Assembly: GCF_002897375.1 (NCBI RefSeq) | Contig: NZ_BFAG01000010.1 | Coordinates: forward strand, 124,001-188,000 | From: Deinococcus aerius | Lineage (GTDB): Bacteria > Deinococcota > Deinococci > Deinococcales > Deinococcaceae | Length of the DNA stretch: 64,000 nt | Direction: 5' to 3' | Shown: piece after piece, positions 49,156 through 59,275 of the stretch | Layout: every line of letters begins with the position of its first letter | Numbering within the stretch: position 1 is the stretch's first letter | The notes under the pieces: generated by a model | What the model was told of the DNA's origin: nothing | Databases searched by the model: none | Seen by the model: only the letters and a program-made list of their open reading frames with translations | Program-made: the position numbers and the translations under genes

Positions 49156-50012
49156 CGGCCCTGCCCGTGACCGCGCCCCCGCCCCGCCTGGACGAGGAGA
49201 TGCTCTGGCAGATTCTCGCCGCCGCCGATATCGGCCTGCTGGTGACGGACGCGCAGCGGCGCATCGTGTACGTCAACCCGACCTTCACCCGCGAGACGGG
49301 CTACAGCGCCGAGGAGGTGCTGGGCCGCTCGTGCAGCTTTCTCCAGGGGCCCGCGACCGACGCGGCCGACATCGCCGCCCTGCGCGAGGCCCTGGACCGG
49401 GGCGAGCCCGTCCAGCGGGTCGTGCTGAATTACCGCAAGGACGGCAGCACCATGCGCTACAAGCTGCGGATTCGCCCGGTCCACGAGGGCGGCGCGGTGC
49501 GCTACTTCGTGGGCGTGCAGGAGGACTACTCGGCGGCCCACGCCGCGCAGGTCCAGCTGGAACGCCTCGCCTACCTCGACAGCCTGACGGGGCTGGGCAA
49601 CCGGCGGGCCTTCGACGCCCGGCTCGCGGAGGCGGCCTGCGGCGGCGAGGGCTTCGCCCTGGTGCTGCTCGACCTCAACGACTTCAAGCAGATCAACGAC
49701 TCGCGGGGGCACCCGGCGGGCGACGCGCTGCTCCGGGAGGTCGGCGGCTGCTTGCAGCGCATCCTCCCGGACGCCGGGCTCGCCTTCCGGCTGGGCGGGG
49801 ACGAGTTCGCCGTGCTGCTGCCGGGCGGTCCCGAGCAGGCCGGGCAGGCGGCGCGGGTCCTCGCCGCCCTGGAGCAACTGGAGGGCGGCACGCTGCGAAC
49901 CGGGCTGGGCTGCGCCCACTTCCCGGGCGAGGCGGGCGACATCCCGTCGCTGCTGCGCCTGGCGGATCGGCGCCTGTACCAGCACAAGGCCGCCGTCAAG
50001 GCCAGGCGGTAA
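49152..50012 (+). CDS. LOV/PAS-GGDEF diguanylate cyclase, probable blue-light sensor
   Basis: A 286-residue cytoplasmic protein. Residues 15-130 form a LOV-type PAS domain: GRSCSFLQGPATD carries Cys61 at the photoactive position of the LOV motif GxNCRFLQG, and LNYRKDGS has Asn93; the second flavin-binding Asn of the FWN motif is replaced (MRYKL). A GGDEF domain follows (about 140-285) with intact GGDEF at 215-219 and no RxxD inhibitory site. The ATG overlaps the EAL gene stop. The pair would make and destroy c-di-GMP, possibly under blue-light control. Confidence 0.82.
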   Translation: MTALPVTAPPPRLDEEMLWQILAAADIGLLVTDAQRRIVYVNPTFTRETGYSAEEVLGRSCSFLQGPATDAADIAALREALDRGEPVQRVVLNYRKDGSTMRYKLRIRPVHEGGAVRYFVGVQEDYSAAHAAQVQLERLAYLDSLTGLGNRRAFDARLAEAACGGEGFALVLLDLNDFKQINDSRGHPAGDALLREVGGCLQRILPDAGLAFRLGGDEFAVLLPGGPEQAGQAARVLAALEQLEGGTLRTGLGCAHFPGEAGDIPSLLRLADRRLYQHKAAVKARR

Positions 50013-50366
50013 GGAGTCCTGCGGGGCCTCTGGGCGGCCCAGACAGGAGGACGCCGGGGGACGCACCCTGACCTTGGGCCTCCCGCGTGGTCACCGTTCC
50101 GTGGGGGACGTGACGGACGACCGCAGATCAGTGGACGAAAGAACGCTGTCCCGCGGAGCGTTCCCGGACGCTTTGTCTGGACCCGACGCTCGCGCTCAGG
50201 GTGGCTCCTCCTCTTGCGTCCCGTGCCCTAGCTTCACCCTGAGGGCGATTTCCAGCACAGGCCCGGAACAGTCCGGGGTCCCCTCCCCGTCACGTTCCCT
50301 CATCACGAGGCCCGGCGCGGCTTCACAGACTCCCAGTGCCTGCCCCGGGCCTGGTACAACACGGGC

Positions 50367-51443
50367 ATGAGCGGCGTTCCCCTCCAGACGGCCCTGCCCC
50401 CGGCGCAAGAGGCGACGCGAGCCTTTTTGAACTCACTCGACCCGGCCCGGCGCGTGGTGGTGTTCTGCCACTTCGACGCCGACGGCCTCTCGGCGGGGGC
50501 CCTGTTCGGCCGGACCCTGCCGCGCCTAGGCTTCCGGGACGTGCGGGTGGTTCCCTCCGGGCGCGGGGAGTCGGCCTTCTCGGATGCGGCGCGGGCCCGC
50601 CTGGGGGCGCTTGGCCCTCAGGGGCTCATCGTCACCGACCTCGGCGTGAACGGGCGGGGCGTCCTGCCGGATGTGCCGACGCTCTACGTGGACCACCACC
50701 AGCCTGACGGAGTGCCGACCGGGAACGTCACGGTCGTCAGCGGCTACACCTGGGACCCCATCCCCGCCAGCGCCTGGCTCGCCTATGAACTCCTGGCGCC
50801 GCTGGCGGACATCGCGGACCTGGCCTGGATCGGGGCGGTGGGGACGCTGGGCGACCTCGGCGACAGCGCCCCCTGGGACGCCCTGCCGGAGATCAAGAAG
50901 CGGTACACCGCCAAATGGCTGCGCGAGGCCGTGGCGCTCGTGAACGCGGCGCGGCGGTCGAGCGCCTTCGACATCGGGACGCCGCTGAACCTGCTCCTGA
51001 GCGCCGCTGGCCCGAAGGAACTGGCGACGGACGACGCGCACGGCGCCGACCGCCTGCGCACCTACCGGGCGGAGGTGAGTGCCGAACTCGCCGCCGCGCG
51101 CCGGGCGGCCCCCAAGTTCAGCGCCACGGGACCTTACGCCCTGCTCCGGCTGCACTCGGGGGCACAGATTCACCCGCTGATCGCGCAGCAGTGGCGGGGG
51201 CGACTCCCCGGGCACGCGGTGATCGCCGCGAACACCGGCTACTTGCCGGACACCGTCGCCTTCAGCATGAGAACCGCGCGCAAGGACCTGAACCTTCCCG
51301 CTATCCTGCAAGGCATCGAGGTGGGCGACGTGGGCGGCAGCTACGGGCATGGGCACGACCAGGCGTCGGGCGGCCAGCTTCCCCCCGGGGCGTTCAATCA
51401 GGTGCTGGAGGCCCTGGGCTTTGACGAAAGCGTGAGGGTGTAG
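50367..51443 (+). CDS. DHH-family phosphoesterase
   Basis: A 358-residue RecJ-like phosphoesterase: metal motifs CHFDADGLSAG (near residue 35) and the DHH triad VDHHQPDG (near 110), then the DHHA1 domain with GSYGHGHDQASGG near the C-terminus. Substrate could be short oligonucleotides, cyclic dinucleotides or single-stranded DNA; it is shorter than RecJ. TACAAC lies 6 bp before the ATG (leaderless). There is no membrane domain. Confidence 0.82.
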   Translation: MSGVPLQTALPPAQEATRAFLNSLDPARRVVVFCHFDADGLSAGALFGRTLPRLGFRDVRVVPSGRGESAFSDAARARLGALGPQGLIVTDLGVNGRGVLPDVPTLYVDHHQPDGVPTGNVTVVSGYTWDPIPASAWLAYELLAPLADIADLAWIGAVGTLGDLGDSAPWDALPEIKKRYTAKWLREAVALVNAARRSSAFDIGTPLNLLLSAAGPKELATDDAHGADRLRTYRAEVSAELAAARRAAPKFSATGPYALLRLHSGAQIHPLIAQQWRGRLPGHAVIAANTGYLPDTVAFSMRTARKDLNLPAILQGIEVGDVGGSYGHGHDQASGGQLPPGAFNQVLEALGFDESVRV

Positions 51444-51690
51444 GGAAGCTGGCCCACAGCCCCCGGTCCGTCGGAGGAGTCGGTGACGGCGCGGGAGGTT
51501 CACCGGCCCGCGCCCGCCCTCCAGTCCACCTCCCGAGCCGTTGTGGAACCCCCGCGGACTGGGCGGCCCGGCCTCTGTCCTCCCCCGAAGCCTCCCGCTG
51601 CCCCGCTCCATCACAGGTGCCCGGTTAAGGTGACCAGGGCAGCAAAAGATTGATGCGTTCCACCTCGCAAGGGGGTGGGAAGGGAGCCTT
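51444..51690. other. Short intergenic region
   Basis: About 250 bp without a supported gene. GGGTGGGAAGGGAG near its end provides the ribosome binding site of the next gene. Confidence 0.4.
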
Positions 51691-52686
51691 ATGCAAAAAA
51701 GTTGGATGCTGGTCGGCCTCACCCTGGTTCTGGCGGCGTGCGGGGCGCGGAACACCGCGCCGGTCGCCGCGGTCCCCTCCGGGACAATGACTGCGCAGTC
51801 GGTGCTGAGCTGGCAGGCGCTGCGGCAGGGAGATTCGGGCCGCGACGTGGTCACACTCCAATACCTGCTGCGCCACGCGGGGCAGACCCTCAGCGTGGAT
51901 GGCGCCTTCGGGAGCGGGACGGACACGGCGGTTCGGAACTTCCAGCGCGCCAACGGCCTGACGGTGGACGGCATCGTGGGGGGCAACACCTGGGAGAAGC
52001 TGATCGTCACGGTGCGCCAGGGGGACAGCAATAACGCGGTGCGGGCGGTGCAGGACCAGCTCCGCAGCGGGTACGGGTACGGCGGCGTGACCGTGGACGG
52101 CGTCTTCGGGAGCGGCACGAACACGGCGGTGCGGGACTTCCAGAGCAAACGCGGCCTGAGCGTGGATGGAGTGGTGGGCCTGAACACCTGGCACGCCCTG
52201 GTGACCGGCAGCAGCACGGGCGGCACGGGCACGACCTCCAGCCTCGCCTCACAGATTCTGAATAACGGCCGGATCACGCTGGGCACGAGCAGCAGCACCT
52301 CCGGCGGCAACCCGCGCCAGAACATCGTGGACACCGCGAACGGGCTGGCGGCCAGGCGCGGGTGCGCGAGCGACGCCAACTGCGGCCTGACCGTGTACCT
52401 CAAACGCTCGATGCTTCAGGGCATGCTGGCGCTGGCGAACGCCGGGAACTCGTTCTACGTCACGTCCATTGCGGGCGGGGTCCACTCGACCTACTCGGAC
52501 CACTACGCGGGGCTGGCCTTCGACATCGGCATCTGGAACGGCGTGAGCCTCTCGTCGCCGAACAGCGCCCACACCGCCGCGCGCAACGCCTGCATCGCGG
52601 CGGGGTCGGACCCCAGCCAGACCTTCAATGCGTACAACGATCCGACGGGCGGACACAAGAACCACGTCCACTGCGCCTGGAACTGA
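51691..52686 (+). CDS. Lipoprotein with two PG-binding domains and an M15-like peptidase domain
   Basis: A 331-residue lipoprotein with lipobox LAAC (Cys17). Two peptidoglycan-binding type-1 repeats (about 41-103 and 107-172) share RQGDSxxxV and VDGxFGSGTxTAVRxFQ. After a Ser/Gly/Thr linker the C-terminal domain has SDHYAGLAFDI (His271, Asp278) and HVH (325-327), the zinc ligands of LAS/M15 peptidases. It probably cleaves peptidoglycan peptides at the cell surface. AAGGGAG lies upstream of the ATG. It forms a pair with the next amidase. Confidence 0.85.
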   Translation: MQKSWMLVGLTLVLAACGARNTAPVAAVPSGTMTAQSVLSWQALRQGDSGRDVVTLQYLLRHAGQTLSVDGAFGSGTDTAVRNFQRANGLTVDGIVGGNTWEKLIVTVRQGDSNNAVRAVQDQLRSGYGYGGVTVDGVFGSGTNTAVRDFQSKRGLSVDGVVGLNTWHALVTGSSTGGTGTTSSLASQILNNGRITLGTSSSTSGGNPRQNIVDTANGLAARRGCASDANCGLTVYLKRSMLQGMLALANAGNSFYVTSIAGGVHSTYSDHYAGLAFDIGIWNGVSLSSPNSAHTAARNACIAAGSDPSQTFNAYNDPTGGHKNHVHCAWN

Positions 52687-52740
52687 GAACGCCGTGGGCG
52701 GGGCCTTCGCCTGACCCCGCCCACCCTCCAAGGAGACGAC

Positions 52741-53835
52741 ATGAATACACCCACGAACCGCCGCGAGGTGCTGCGGTGGGGCCTGGCCCTGGGCGGCGGC
52801 CTGCTCCTCGCCGGGTGCGGGCTGAACAAGGTGACGGTCCTCGGCCCGCCGGAGGGGACCAATGATTTGAACGCCCTCGCCGTGGCCGCCCCCACCGTGG
52901 CGGGCACCGCGACCTGGAAGGCGCAGGCCCCGAAGGAGGCGATCACCCTGCTCGCCGCCCGTCCCACGCGGGTGATCGTCCACCACACGGCGACGGCGAA
53001 CGTCACGGACTACTCGCAGGCGCAGGGCTACGCGCTCGCGCGGTCCATCCAGCAATCCCACTTCGACCGGGGCTGGATCGACACGGGGCAGCATTTCACG
53101 GTCAGCCGCGGCGGGTACGTCATGGAGGGCCGCCACCGCAGCCTGGAGGCGGCGCAGGGCGGGGGCCAGCATGTGCGCGGCGCCCACTGCGAGGGCTTCA
53201 ACGACGTGTCGGTGGGCATCGAGAACGAGGGGACGTACACGAGCACCACGCCACCGGCGGCGCAGTACGACACTCTGGTGCGGCTGTGCGCGTGGCTGTG
53301 CGGGCAGTACGGCATCCCCGCCACCGAGCTGTACGGCCACCGGGACTTCGTAAACACGAGTTGCCCCGGGGACGCGCTGTACGCCCGGCTGCCGCAACTC
53401 CGGCGGGACGTGGCGGCCCGGCTGGGCGTCAGCGTGCGGGTCTGGCCCACCACCCGCAGCGGGCACAGCGGCGAGCGGGTCAGGAGCGTGCAGTATCTGC
53501 TGCGCGCCCGCAGCCAGGCCGTGACGGTGGACGGGTCGTATGGCAGTGGCACGGGAACGGCGGTCAGCGCCTTCCAGTCGGGGGCCGGGCTCACGCCGGA
53601 CGGGGTGGTCGGCTCGGCTACCTGGGAACGGCTGATCCTCACCGTGCGTCAGGGGGACAGCGGGGACGCCGTGCGGGCGGTGCAGGGCCAGCTCGGGGCC
53701 AGGGGCTACGCGGTCGCGGTGGACGGCGCGTTCGGCCCGGGCACGGAGAGCGCGGTTCGGAGTTTCCAGTCGGGACAGGGGCTGACGGCGGACGGCGTGG
53801 TGGGGCCGAACACCTGGCTGGCTCTGGTGGGCTGA
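52741..53835 (+). CDS. Tat-type lipoprotein amidase with two PG-binding domains
   Basis: A 364-residue N-acetylmuramoyl-L-alanine amidase. The N-terminus has a twin-arginine motif (NRREVLRWG) and lipobox LAGC (Cys26). The Amidase_2/PGRP domain (about 72-230) shows zinc ligands His81 or His82 in IVHHTA, His200 in YGHRD and Cys208 in TSCPG. Two C-terminal peptidoglycan-binding repeats (about 243-300 and 308-364) resemble those of the preceding gene, suggesting domain duplication. AAGGAG precedes the ATG, 54 bp after the M15-like gene; probably cotranscribed. Confidence 0.9.
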   Translation: MNTPTNRREVLRWGLALGGGLLLAGCGLNKVTVLGPPEGTNDLNALAVAAPTVAGTATWKAQAPKEAITLLAARPTRVIVHHTATANVTDYSQAQGYALARSIQQSHFDRGWIDTGQHFTVSRGGYVMEGRHRSLEAAQGGGQHVRGAHCEGFNDVSVGIENEGTYTSTTPPAAQYDTLVRLCAWLCGQYGIPATELYGHRDFVNTSCPGDALYARLPQLRRDVAARLGVSVRVWPTTRSGHSGERVRSVQYLLRARSQAVTVDGSYGSGTGTAVSAFQSGAGLTPDGVVGSATWERLILTVRQGDSGDAVRAVQGQLGARGYAVAVDGAFGPGTESAVRSFQSGQGLTADGVVGPNTWLALVG

Positions 53836-53906
53836 GGGGGCGTGACTGAGCGCAGGCGACCGTCACTTGCCGCCCTGCCCCTCTCCCCAACGCGCTAGCG
53901 TGGGGT

Positions 53907-54173
53907 ATGCGCCCCGCCGAGCTGACTCCCGGACAGATCGCCGACTTCCTCGACACCGCCTTCCAGCACGAGCGGGGCGGGGACGGGATCGGCCTCACCC
54001 TGGAGCAGCGCACCACGCTTGCCGACTACCTGGGCTGCCACGAGCAAGTGCGCGCGGCGGCCTGGGACGTGTGGCAGACGAGGCTGGAGGCCAGCGGGAC
54101 GGACCTGGGAGACGCGGAGTACTGGCTCGACGTGGAGTTCATCGAGCCGTGCCCCCAGGAGCGGGAGGCGTAG
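53907..54173 (+). CDS. Hypothetical protein (88 aa)
   Basis: A small soluble acidic, helical protein (TPGQIADFLDTAFQHERG, TLADYLGCHEQVRAAAW). TAGCGT lies 5 bp before the ATG and no Shine-Dalgarno site is present, suggesting leaderless translation. A terminator follows at 54246. Not recognised. Confidence 0.6.
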   Translation: MRPAELTPGQIADFLDTAFQHERGGDGIGLTLEQRTTLADYLGCHEQVRAAAWDVWQTRLEASGTDLGDAEYWLDVEFIEPCPQEREA

Positions 54174-54245
54174 GCTTGCGGCTCCCAGAAAGGTGTTTCA
54201 ACGGGCAAACAGGACAAAAGGTGGGGTCAAGAGATCACAGAAAAC

Positions 54246-54265
54246 GCCCGAGAACGCGGGCTTTT
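54246..54265 (+). terminator. Rho-independent terminator
   Basis: GCCCG (54246-54250), loop AGAACG, CGGGC (54257-54261) and TTTT follow; AAAA precedes, so it could act in both directions. It lies 73 bp after the 88-aa gene. Confidence 0.7.
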
Positions 54266-54327
54266 CTCTCTACGCCGGAACGCCTCTGGGACCTGCCCTG
54301 ATAGGCCGATTTCGCGAGGTGGGCGCC

Positions 54328-54373
54328 CCCTCACCCCTGGCTGCGCCAGGCCCTCTCCCACGAGGGGAGAGGG
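54328..54373 (-). repeat. REP-like hairpin element, copy 2
   Basis: CCCTCACCCC, the hairpin CTGGC-TGC-GCCAG and CCCTCTCCC...GGGGAGAGGG, arranged as the reverse complement of the element at 36006-36057 with different hairpin bases. Confidence 0.65.
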
Positions 54374-54415
54374 TCAGGACAGCCACAGAGGAAGGGGCAC
54401 AAGTGCGTTGTCCTT

Positions 54416-54545
54416 AGTGGCTGGCGGCTACGGTTACGCCCTTCCCGGAAAGGGCGCCGGGAAACGCTCCACTTCCACCACCAGCCACTTTTTGCCTGCT
54501 CACTCCGTTCGGGGTGATGCCCCTGTCATCACCCGGCAGCTACTT
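54416..54545 (-). repeat. 130-bp dispersed repeat, copy B (inverted)
   Basis: Reverse complement of 23473-23602 with four mismatches. Its right end touches the fragment of a toxin-like gene (54549 onward), which suggests that its arrival removed most of that gene. Both copies end sharply, and outside sequences do not match. Confidence 0.85.
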
Positions 54546-54548
54546 TGA

Positions 54549-54620
54549 TTGAGATCAAAGTCTGCCGAGAACGAACTGACCACCGCCCGCAAGCGCCTGC
54601 AACGTCTGGAGAACCCATGA
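54549..54620 (+). pseudogene. C-terminal fragment of a HigB/Gp49-like toxin
   Basis: A short frame, SKSAENELTTARKRLQRL followed by ENP and a stop, whose pattern (K-T/S-x-x-x-E-x-x-x-A-x-x-R) resembles the C-terminus of Gp49/HigB-type toxins. The stop overlaps the antitoxin ATG (ATGA), the normal toxin-antitoxin arrangement. Everything upstream is the 130-bp repeat, so the toxin is lost. Confidence 0.45.
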
Positions 54621-54916
54621 CGGGAGACCATGAGCTTCCCAACAAGCATATCGGGAGCAGTTTTGACGACTTCCTGGCCGAGGACGGCCTGCTGCCCGAT
54701 GTTGAGGCCGTCGCCATCAAGCGCGTGATCGCTTTTCAGATTGAGCAGGAGATGAAGCGCGGCGGCATGACGAAAAGCGAGTTGGCCTCCCGTATGGGGA
54801 CCAGCCGCTCAGCCGTGGATCGCCTGCTTGACCCGGAGAATCAGGCGGTGACGCTCCGCACGTTGGAGCGCGCGGCGGGCGTGCTGGGCAAGCGGTTAAG
54901 GCTCGAACTGGTCTGA
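54617..54916 (+). CDS. XRE-type HTH antitoxin, orphan
   Basis: A 99-residue protein whose C-terminal half is a Cro/C1-type helix-turn-helix (GMTKSELASRMGTSRSAVDRLL, then a helix ending GVLGKRLRLELV) as in HigA-like antitoxins. The acidic N-terminus (HIGSSFDDFLAEDGLLPD) is typical of the Gp49 partner branch. CTGGAG precedes the ATG. The toxin gene before it is reduced to about 23 codons. Confidence 0.8.
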   Translation: MTGDHELPNKHIGSSFDDFLAEDGLLPDVEAVAIKRVIAFQIEQEMKRGGMTKSELASRMGTSRSAVDRLLDPENQAVTLRTLERAAGVLGKRLRLELV

Positions 54917-54941
54917 AGGCAGAGTGCCGCGGCGCTTCCCC

Positions 54942-55151
54942 TCACTCCCCCGTCTTCTCATCCAGGGGGACCAGGTCCTCGTCCAGCCGGTCGTCCAGAT
55001 CGTCGATCCCGCCGCTCGCCTCGCCCAGCGTCGTCTGGTTCGTGCCGATATCCACGAGGTCGTCATCGGTGATGTCGCGGTATTCCTCGGTGACACCGTC
55101 GGGAAGGTGCCTGCTGTCGTCCATGTCCGTCATGTCCTGGGGGTCTGTCAT
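54942..55151 (-). CDS. Small acidic hypothetical protein (69 aa)
   Basis: About one third of residues are Asp or Glu (MTDMDDSRHLPDG, EEYRDITDDDLVDIG, GIDDLDDRLDEDLVPLDEK). No cysteine, membrane or signal segment; likely disordered or a small interaction protein. AAAGGAG precedes the ATG at 55151. Converges with the antitoxin gene. Confidence 0.6.
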   Translation of the reverse strand: MTDPQDMTDMDDSRHLPDGVTEEYRDITDDDLVDIGTNQTTLGEASGGIDDLDDRLDEDLVPLDEKTGE

Positions 55152-55277
55152 CACCGCTCCTTTCGAACTGACTGAGGGTAGGGGACCCGCTCCGGGGCGG
55201 ACATCCCACCCGGATGAATGGACGTTGACCCTCGGCACAGTGGAAACCCCCGCGGCACCCACGGCGTACCGGACGGC

Positions 55278-56057
55278 ATGAGTGCCCTGCCGTCCGCCCC
55301 CGCCGCCCTCGAACTGCGCGACCTTCACAAGAGCTTCGGCGGGCGGGAGGCGGTGTCCGGCGTCAGTCTGAGGGTGGGGGCGGGTGAGCTGTACGCGCTG
55401 CTGGGACCGAACGGGGCGGGCAAGACCACGACCATCCGCATGATCGCGGGCCTGACGCGCCCCGACCGCGGGGAGGCCCGAATCGGGGGCTTCAGCGTGC
55501 AGGGGGAGGCGCGCGAGGCCAAGCGGCTCCTCGCCTACCTGCCGGACGACCCGCTGCTGTACGGCAAGCTGACGCCCCCGGAGTACCTGGAGTTCGTCGC
55601 GGGGCTGTGGGGGATGGACGCGGCGTGGGCCGCCCGCCGGGCCGAGGAGCTGCTGAATTGGCTGAACCTGTGGGAGCACCGCGGGGAGCGGGTGGAGGGC
55701 TTCTCGCGTGGCATGAAGCAGAAGCTCGCGCTGGTGGGCGCGCTGATCCACGACCCGCGCCTGATGCTGCTCGACGAACCCCTTACCGGGCTCGACGCCG
55801 CGGCGGCGCGGCAGGTCAAGGACGCCCTGCGGGCCTTCGTGGCGGAGGGGGGCGCGGTGGTGCTCACCACGCACATCCTGGAGGTGGCCGAGCGCCTCGC
55901 CGACCGCATCGGCATCATCGCCCGCGGGCGCCTCGTCGCGGAGGGGACCCTGTCCGAACTGCTCGCCCGCACGGGCACGGCGAGCCTGGAGGACGCCTTC
56001 CTGAACCTCACCGGGCTGGACGCCGCGCCCGCCGGGGTTCCGCTGGAGGCGCGGTGA
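55278..56057 (+). CDS. ABC transporter ATP-binding protein
   Basis: A 259-residue ATPase: Walker A GPNGAGKTT, Q-loop-region YLPDD, signature FSRGMKQKL (a variant of LSGGQ seen in ABC-2 type exporters), Walker B LMLLDEPLTGLD and H-loop LTTH. Its stop overlaps the permease start (GTGA). It likely drives export or membrane remodelling with the permease. The ATG at 55278 has no clear binding site; an in-frame ATG at 55218 lies in the promoter region. Confidence 0.9.
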   Translation: MSALPSAPAALELRDLHKSFGGREAVSGVSLRVGAGELYALLGPNGAGKTTTIRMIAGLTRPDRGEARIGGFSVQGEAREAKRLLAYLPDDPLLYGKLTPPEYLEFVAGLWGMDAAWAARRAEELLNWLNLWEHRGERVEGFSRGMKQKLALVGALIHDPRLMLLDEPLTGLDAAAARQVKDALRAFVAEGGAVVLTTHILEVAERLADRIGIIARGRLVAEGTLSELLARTGTASLEDAFLNLTGLDAAPAGVPLEAR

Positions 56058-57580
56058 GGGCCGCTCCCGGCAGCCTGCGGTGGCTGGTGGGTCAGCAGCT
56101 CGCCTGGCAGTGGCGGGGCCTGGGCGGGCGGCAGCGCTGGGGGCTGTTCGCCGTGCTGGCCGTCGTGGCGCTGCTCACCCTGGGGGGGTACGTGGGGCTG
56201 CGGCCCCTGCTTGCGGAGGTGAACCTGAACGCCCCCCTGCCGGACCCCGTGCTCGGCCCGGTGCTCCTCGCGGAGGGGTTCCTCCTCACCGTGATGGTCT
56301 CGGCGGCGGTGACGGCGGCCCTGGAGGCGCTGTTTACCCGGGGTGACCTGGACCTGCTGCTGCACTCGCCCATCCCGCCGCGCACGGTGCTGGCCTCGCG
56401 GGCGCTGGGGGTGACGCTCTCGGCGGGGCTGGCCTCGGCGCTGATCCTCGTCCCGCTCCTGCTGATCCTGCTCGTGCTGGGGGCGTGGCGGGGGCTGGGG
56501 GTGCTGGGCTGGTGGGTCGCGGCGTCCCTCCTCGCGGCCAGCGGGGGGCTGTGGCTCACGCTCGGGCTGGTCCGGTGGCTGGGGGTGCGCCGCACCCGCA
56601 CCGCCGCCTCGGTCGTCGGCGCCGTGCTGGGCGCGAGCGTGTTCCTGCTGTCCCAGTGGGGGAATCTGTCGGGGGGCAATGGAACGGCCCTGTTTGCCAC
56701 CGTCGCCCGCTTTGCGCCGGGAATTGGAGGGTGGCCGGGTCCTCAGAGTCCGCTGTGGTTCCCCGCCCGGGCGGCTTGGCTGGACCCGCTGCCGCTGCTC
56801 GCCCTCCTCGCGGGTTCGGTGCTGATCTTCGCGGGCACGGTGGCGGCCCTGACCCGCCAGTTCACCCGGGGCGTGCAGGAGGCGGGCGAGTCCGGCGGGC
56901 GCCGGGCACGCGCGGGGGGAAGGACGCGGCCCCTGCGCTTCGCCTCGGGCACGCGGGCGACGCTGCTCAAGGAATGGCGGCTGATCGGGCGCGACCCGGA
57001 GGTGCTGTCCCGCACCCTGCTGCAACTCGTGTACCTGATCCCGCTGTTCGTCTCGGTGGGCCGCGCGAGCGTGCCCGGCGCGGCGGGGGCGGCGGTGGTC
57101 CTCCTGACGGCGAACCTCGCCTCCAGCCTCGCCCGGCTGACGCTGGACGCCGAGGACGCCCCCGACCTGCTCGTGACGGCGCCCCGGAACCCGGCCGCCC
57201 TGCGGCGCGAGAAGTGGCTGGCCGCCGCCCTGCCCCCGGCCCTGCTGGGCAGCCTGGCCCTGCTGTCGCTGGCGGCGCGGGGGGTGCTCGGCCCGGGTGC
57301 CCCGTTCGGCCTCCCCCTCCTGGGGCTGGTGCTGCTGGGCACCGGGGGGGCGGCCCTGATGGTGCTGTGGCAGCCCCTCCCCCTGCGCCGGGCGGACGCC
57401 TTTCGCAAGCGGGAGGCGCGGCCCCTGGTCAACGTCATCTTCAGCCTGGTGTTCCAGCTTGCCCTGAGTGCGGCGGCGTACGCGACCACCCGGGGGCAGG
57501 CGTGGGGCCTCGCGGCGCTCCTCGCCTCGCTCCTCGCCCTGGGGATCGTCTTCCGGCTGCGGCGCAGCGACGTGCGCTGA
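56054..57580 (+). CDS. ABC-2 type exporter permease
   Basis: A 508-residue membrane protein with about 11-12 hydrophobic segments and a charged loop near residue 280-310 (ESGGRRARAGGRTRPLRF). It is one long polypeptide, as expected for an exporter whose permease halves are fused. GTG start within the GTGA overlap of the ATPase gene. Substrate unknown. Confidence 0.8.
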   Translation: MRAAPGSLRWLVGQQLAWQWRGLGGRQRWGLFAVLAVVALLTLGGYVGLRPLLAEVNLNAPLPDPVLGPVLLAEGFLLTVMVSAAVTAALEALFTRGDLDLLLHSPIPPRTVLASRALGVTLSAGLASALILVPLLLILLVLGAWRGLGVLGWWVAASLLAASGGLWLTLGLVRWLGVRRTRTAASVVGAVLGASVFLLSQWGNLSGGNGTALFATVARFAPGIGGWPGPQSPLWFPARAAWLDPLPLLALLAGSVLIFAGTVAALTRQFTRGVQEAGESGGRRARAGGRTRPLRFASGTRATLLKEWRLIGRDPEVLSRTLLQLVYLIPLFVSVGRASVPGAAGAAVVLLTANLASSLARLTLDAEDAPDLLVTAPRNPAALRREKWLAAALPPALLGSLALLSLAARGVLGPGAPFGLPLLGLVLLGTGGAALMVLWQPLPLRRADAFRKREARPLVNVIFSLVFQLALSAAAYATTRGQAWGLAALLASLLALGIVFRLRRSDVR

Positions 57581-57775
57581 GGGGGACGGCGCTCCCCATC
57601 TTGAAGGACTGGACAAGGTGGCCCGCCCGCGAGGGGGTATATAGTGTGCGGGCAGTTGCAATTCAGTGGACGGCAGGGCGGGTGCGCCGCTAGCAAGGGT
57701 CGCCGGGCGGCGAGACGGCACCGCGGCCCCCTCGCCCAGACCGCTTCCCCAGCCCGTTCTCGCGGAGGTTCCCCC

Positions 57776-59173
<1,398 letters not shown>

Positions 59174-59275
59174 GGCCTGACCGGGAACCGTTGGGCGCGC
59201 CCCGCTAACATCGGCCTGCGGTTCACCGGCCACGCTCCGGGAGGGGCCTTTTGCCCGCACTTCCACCCGGCGCGG

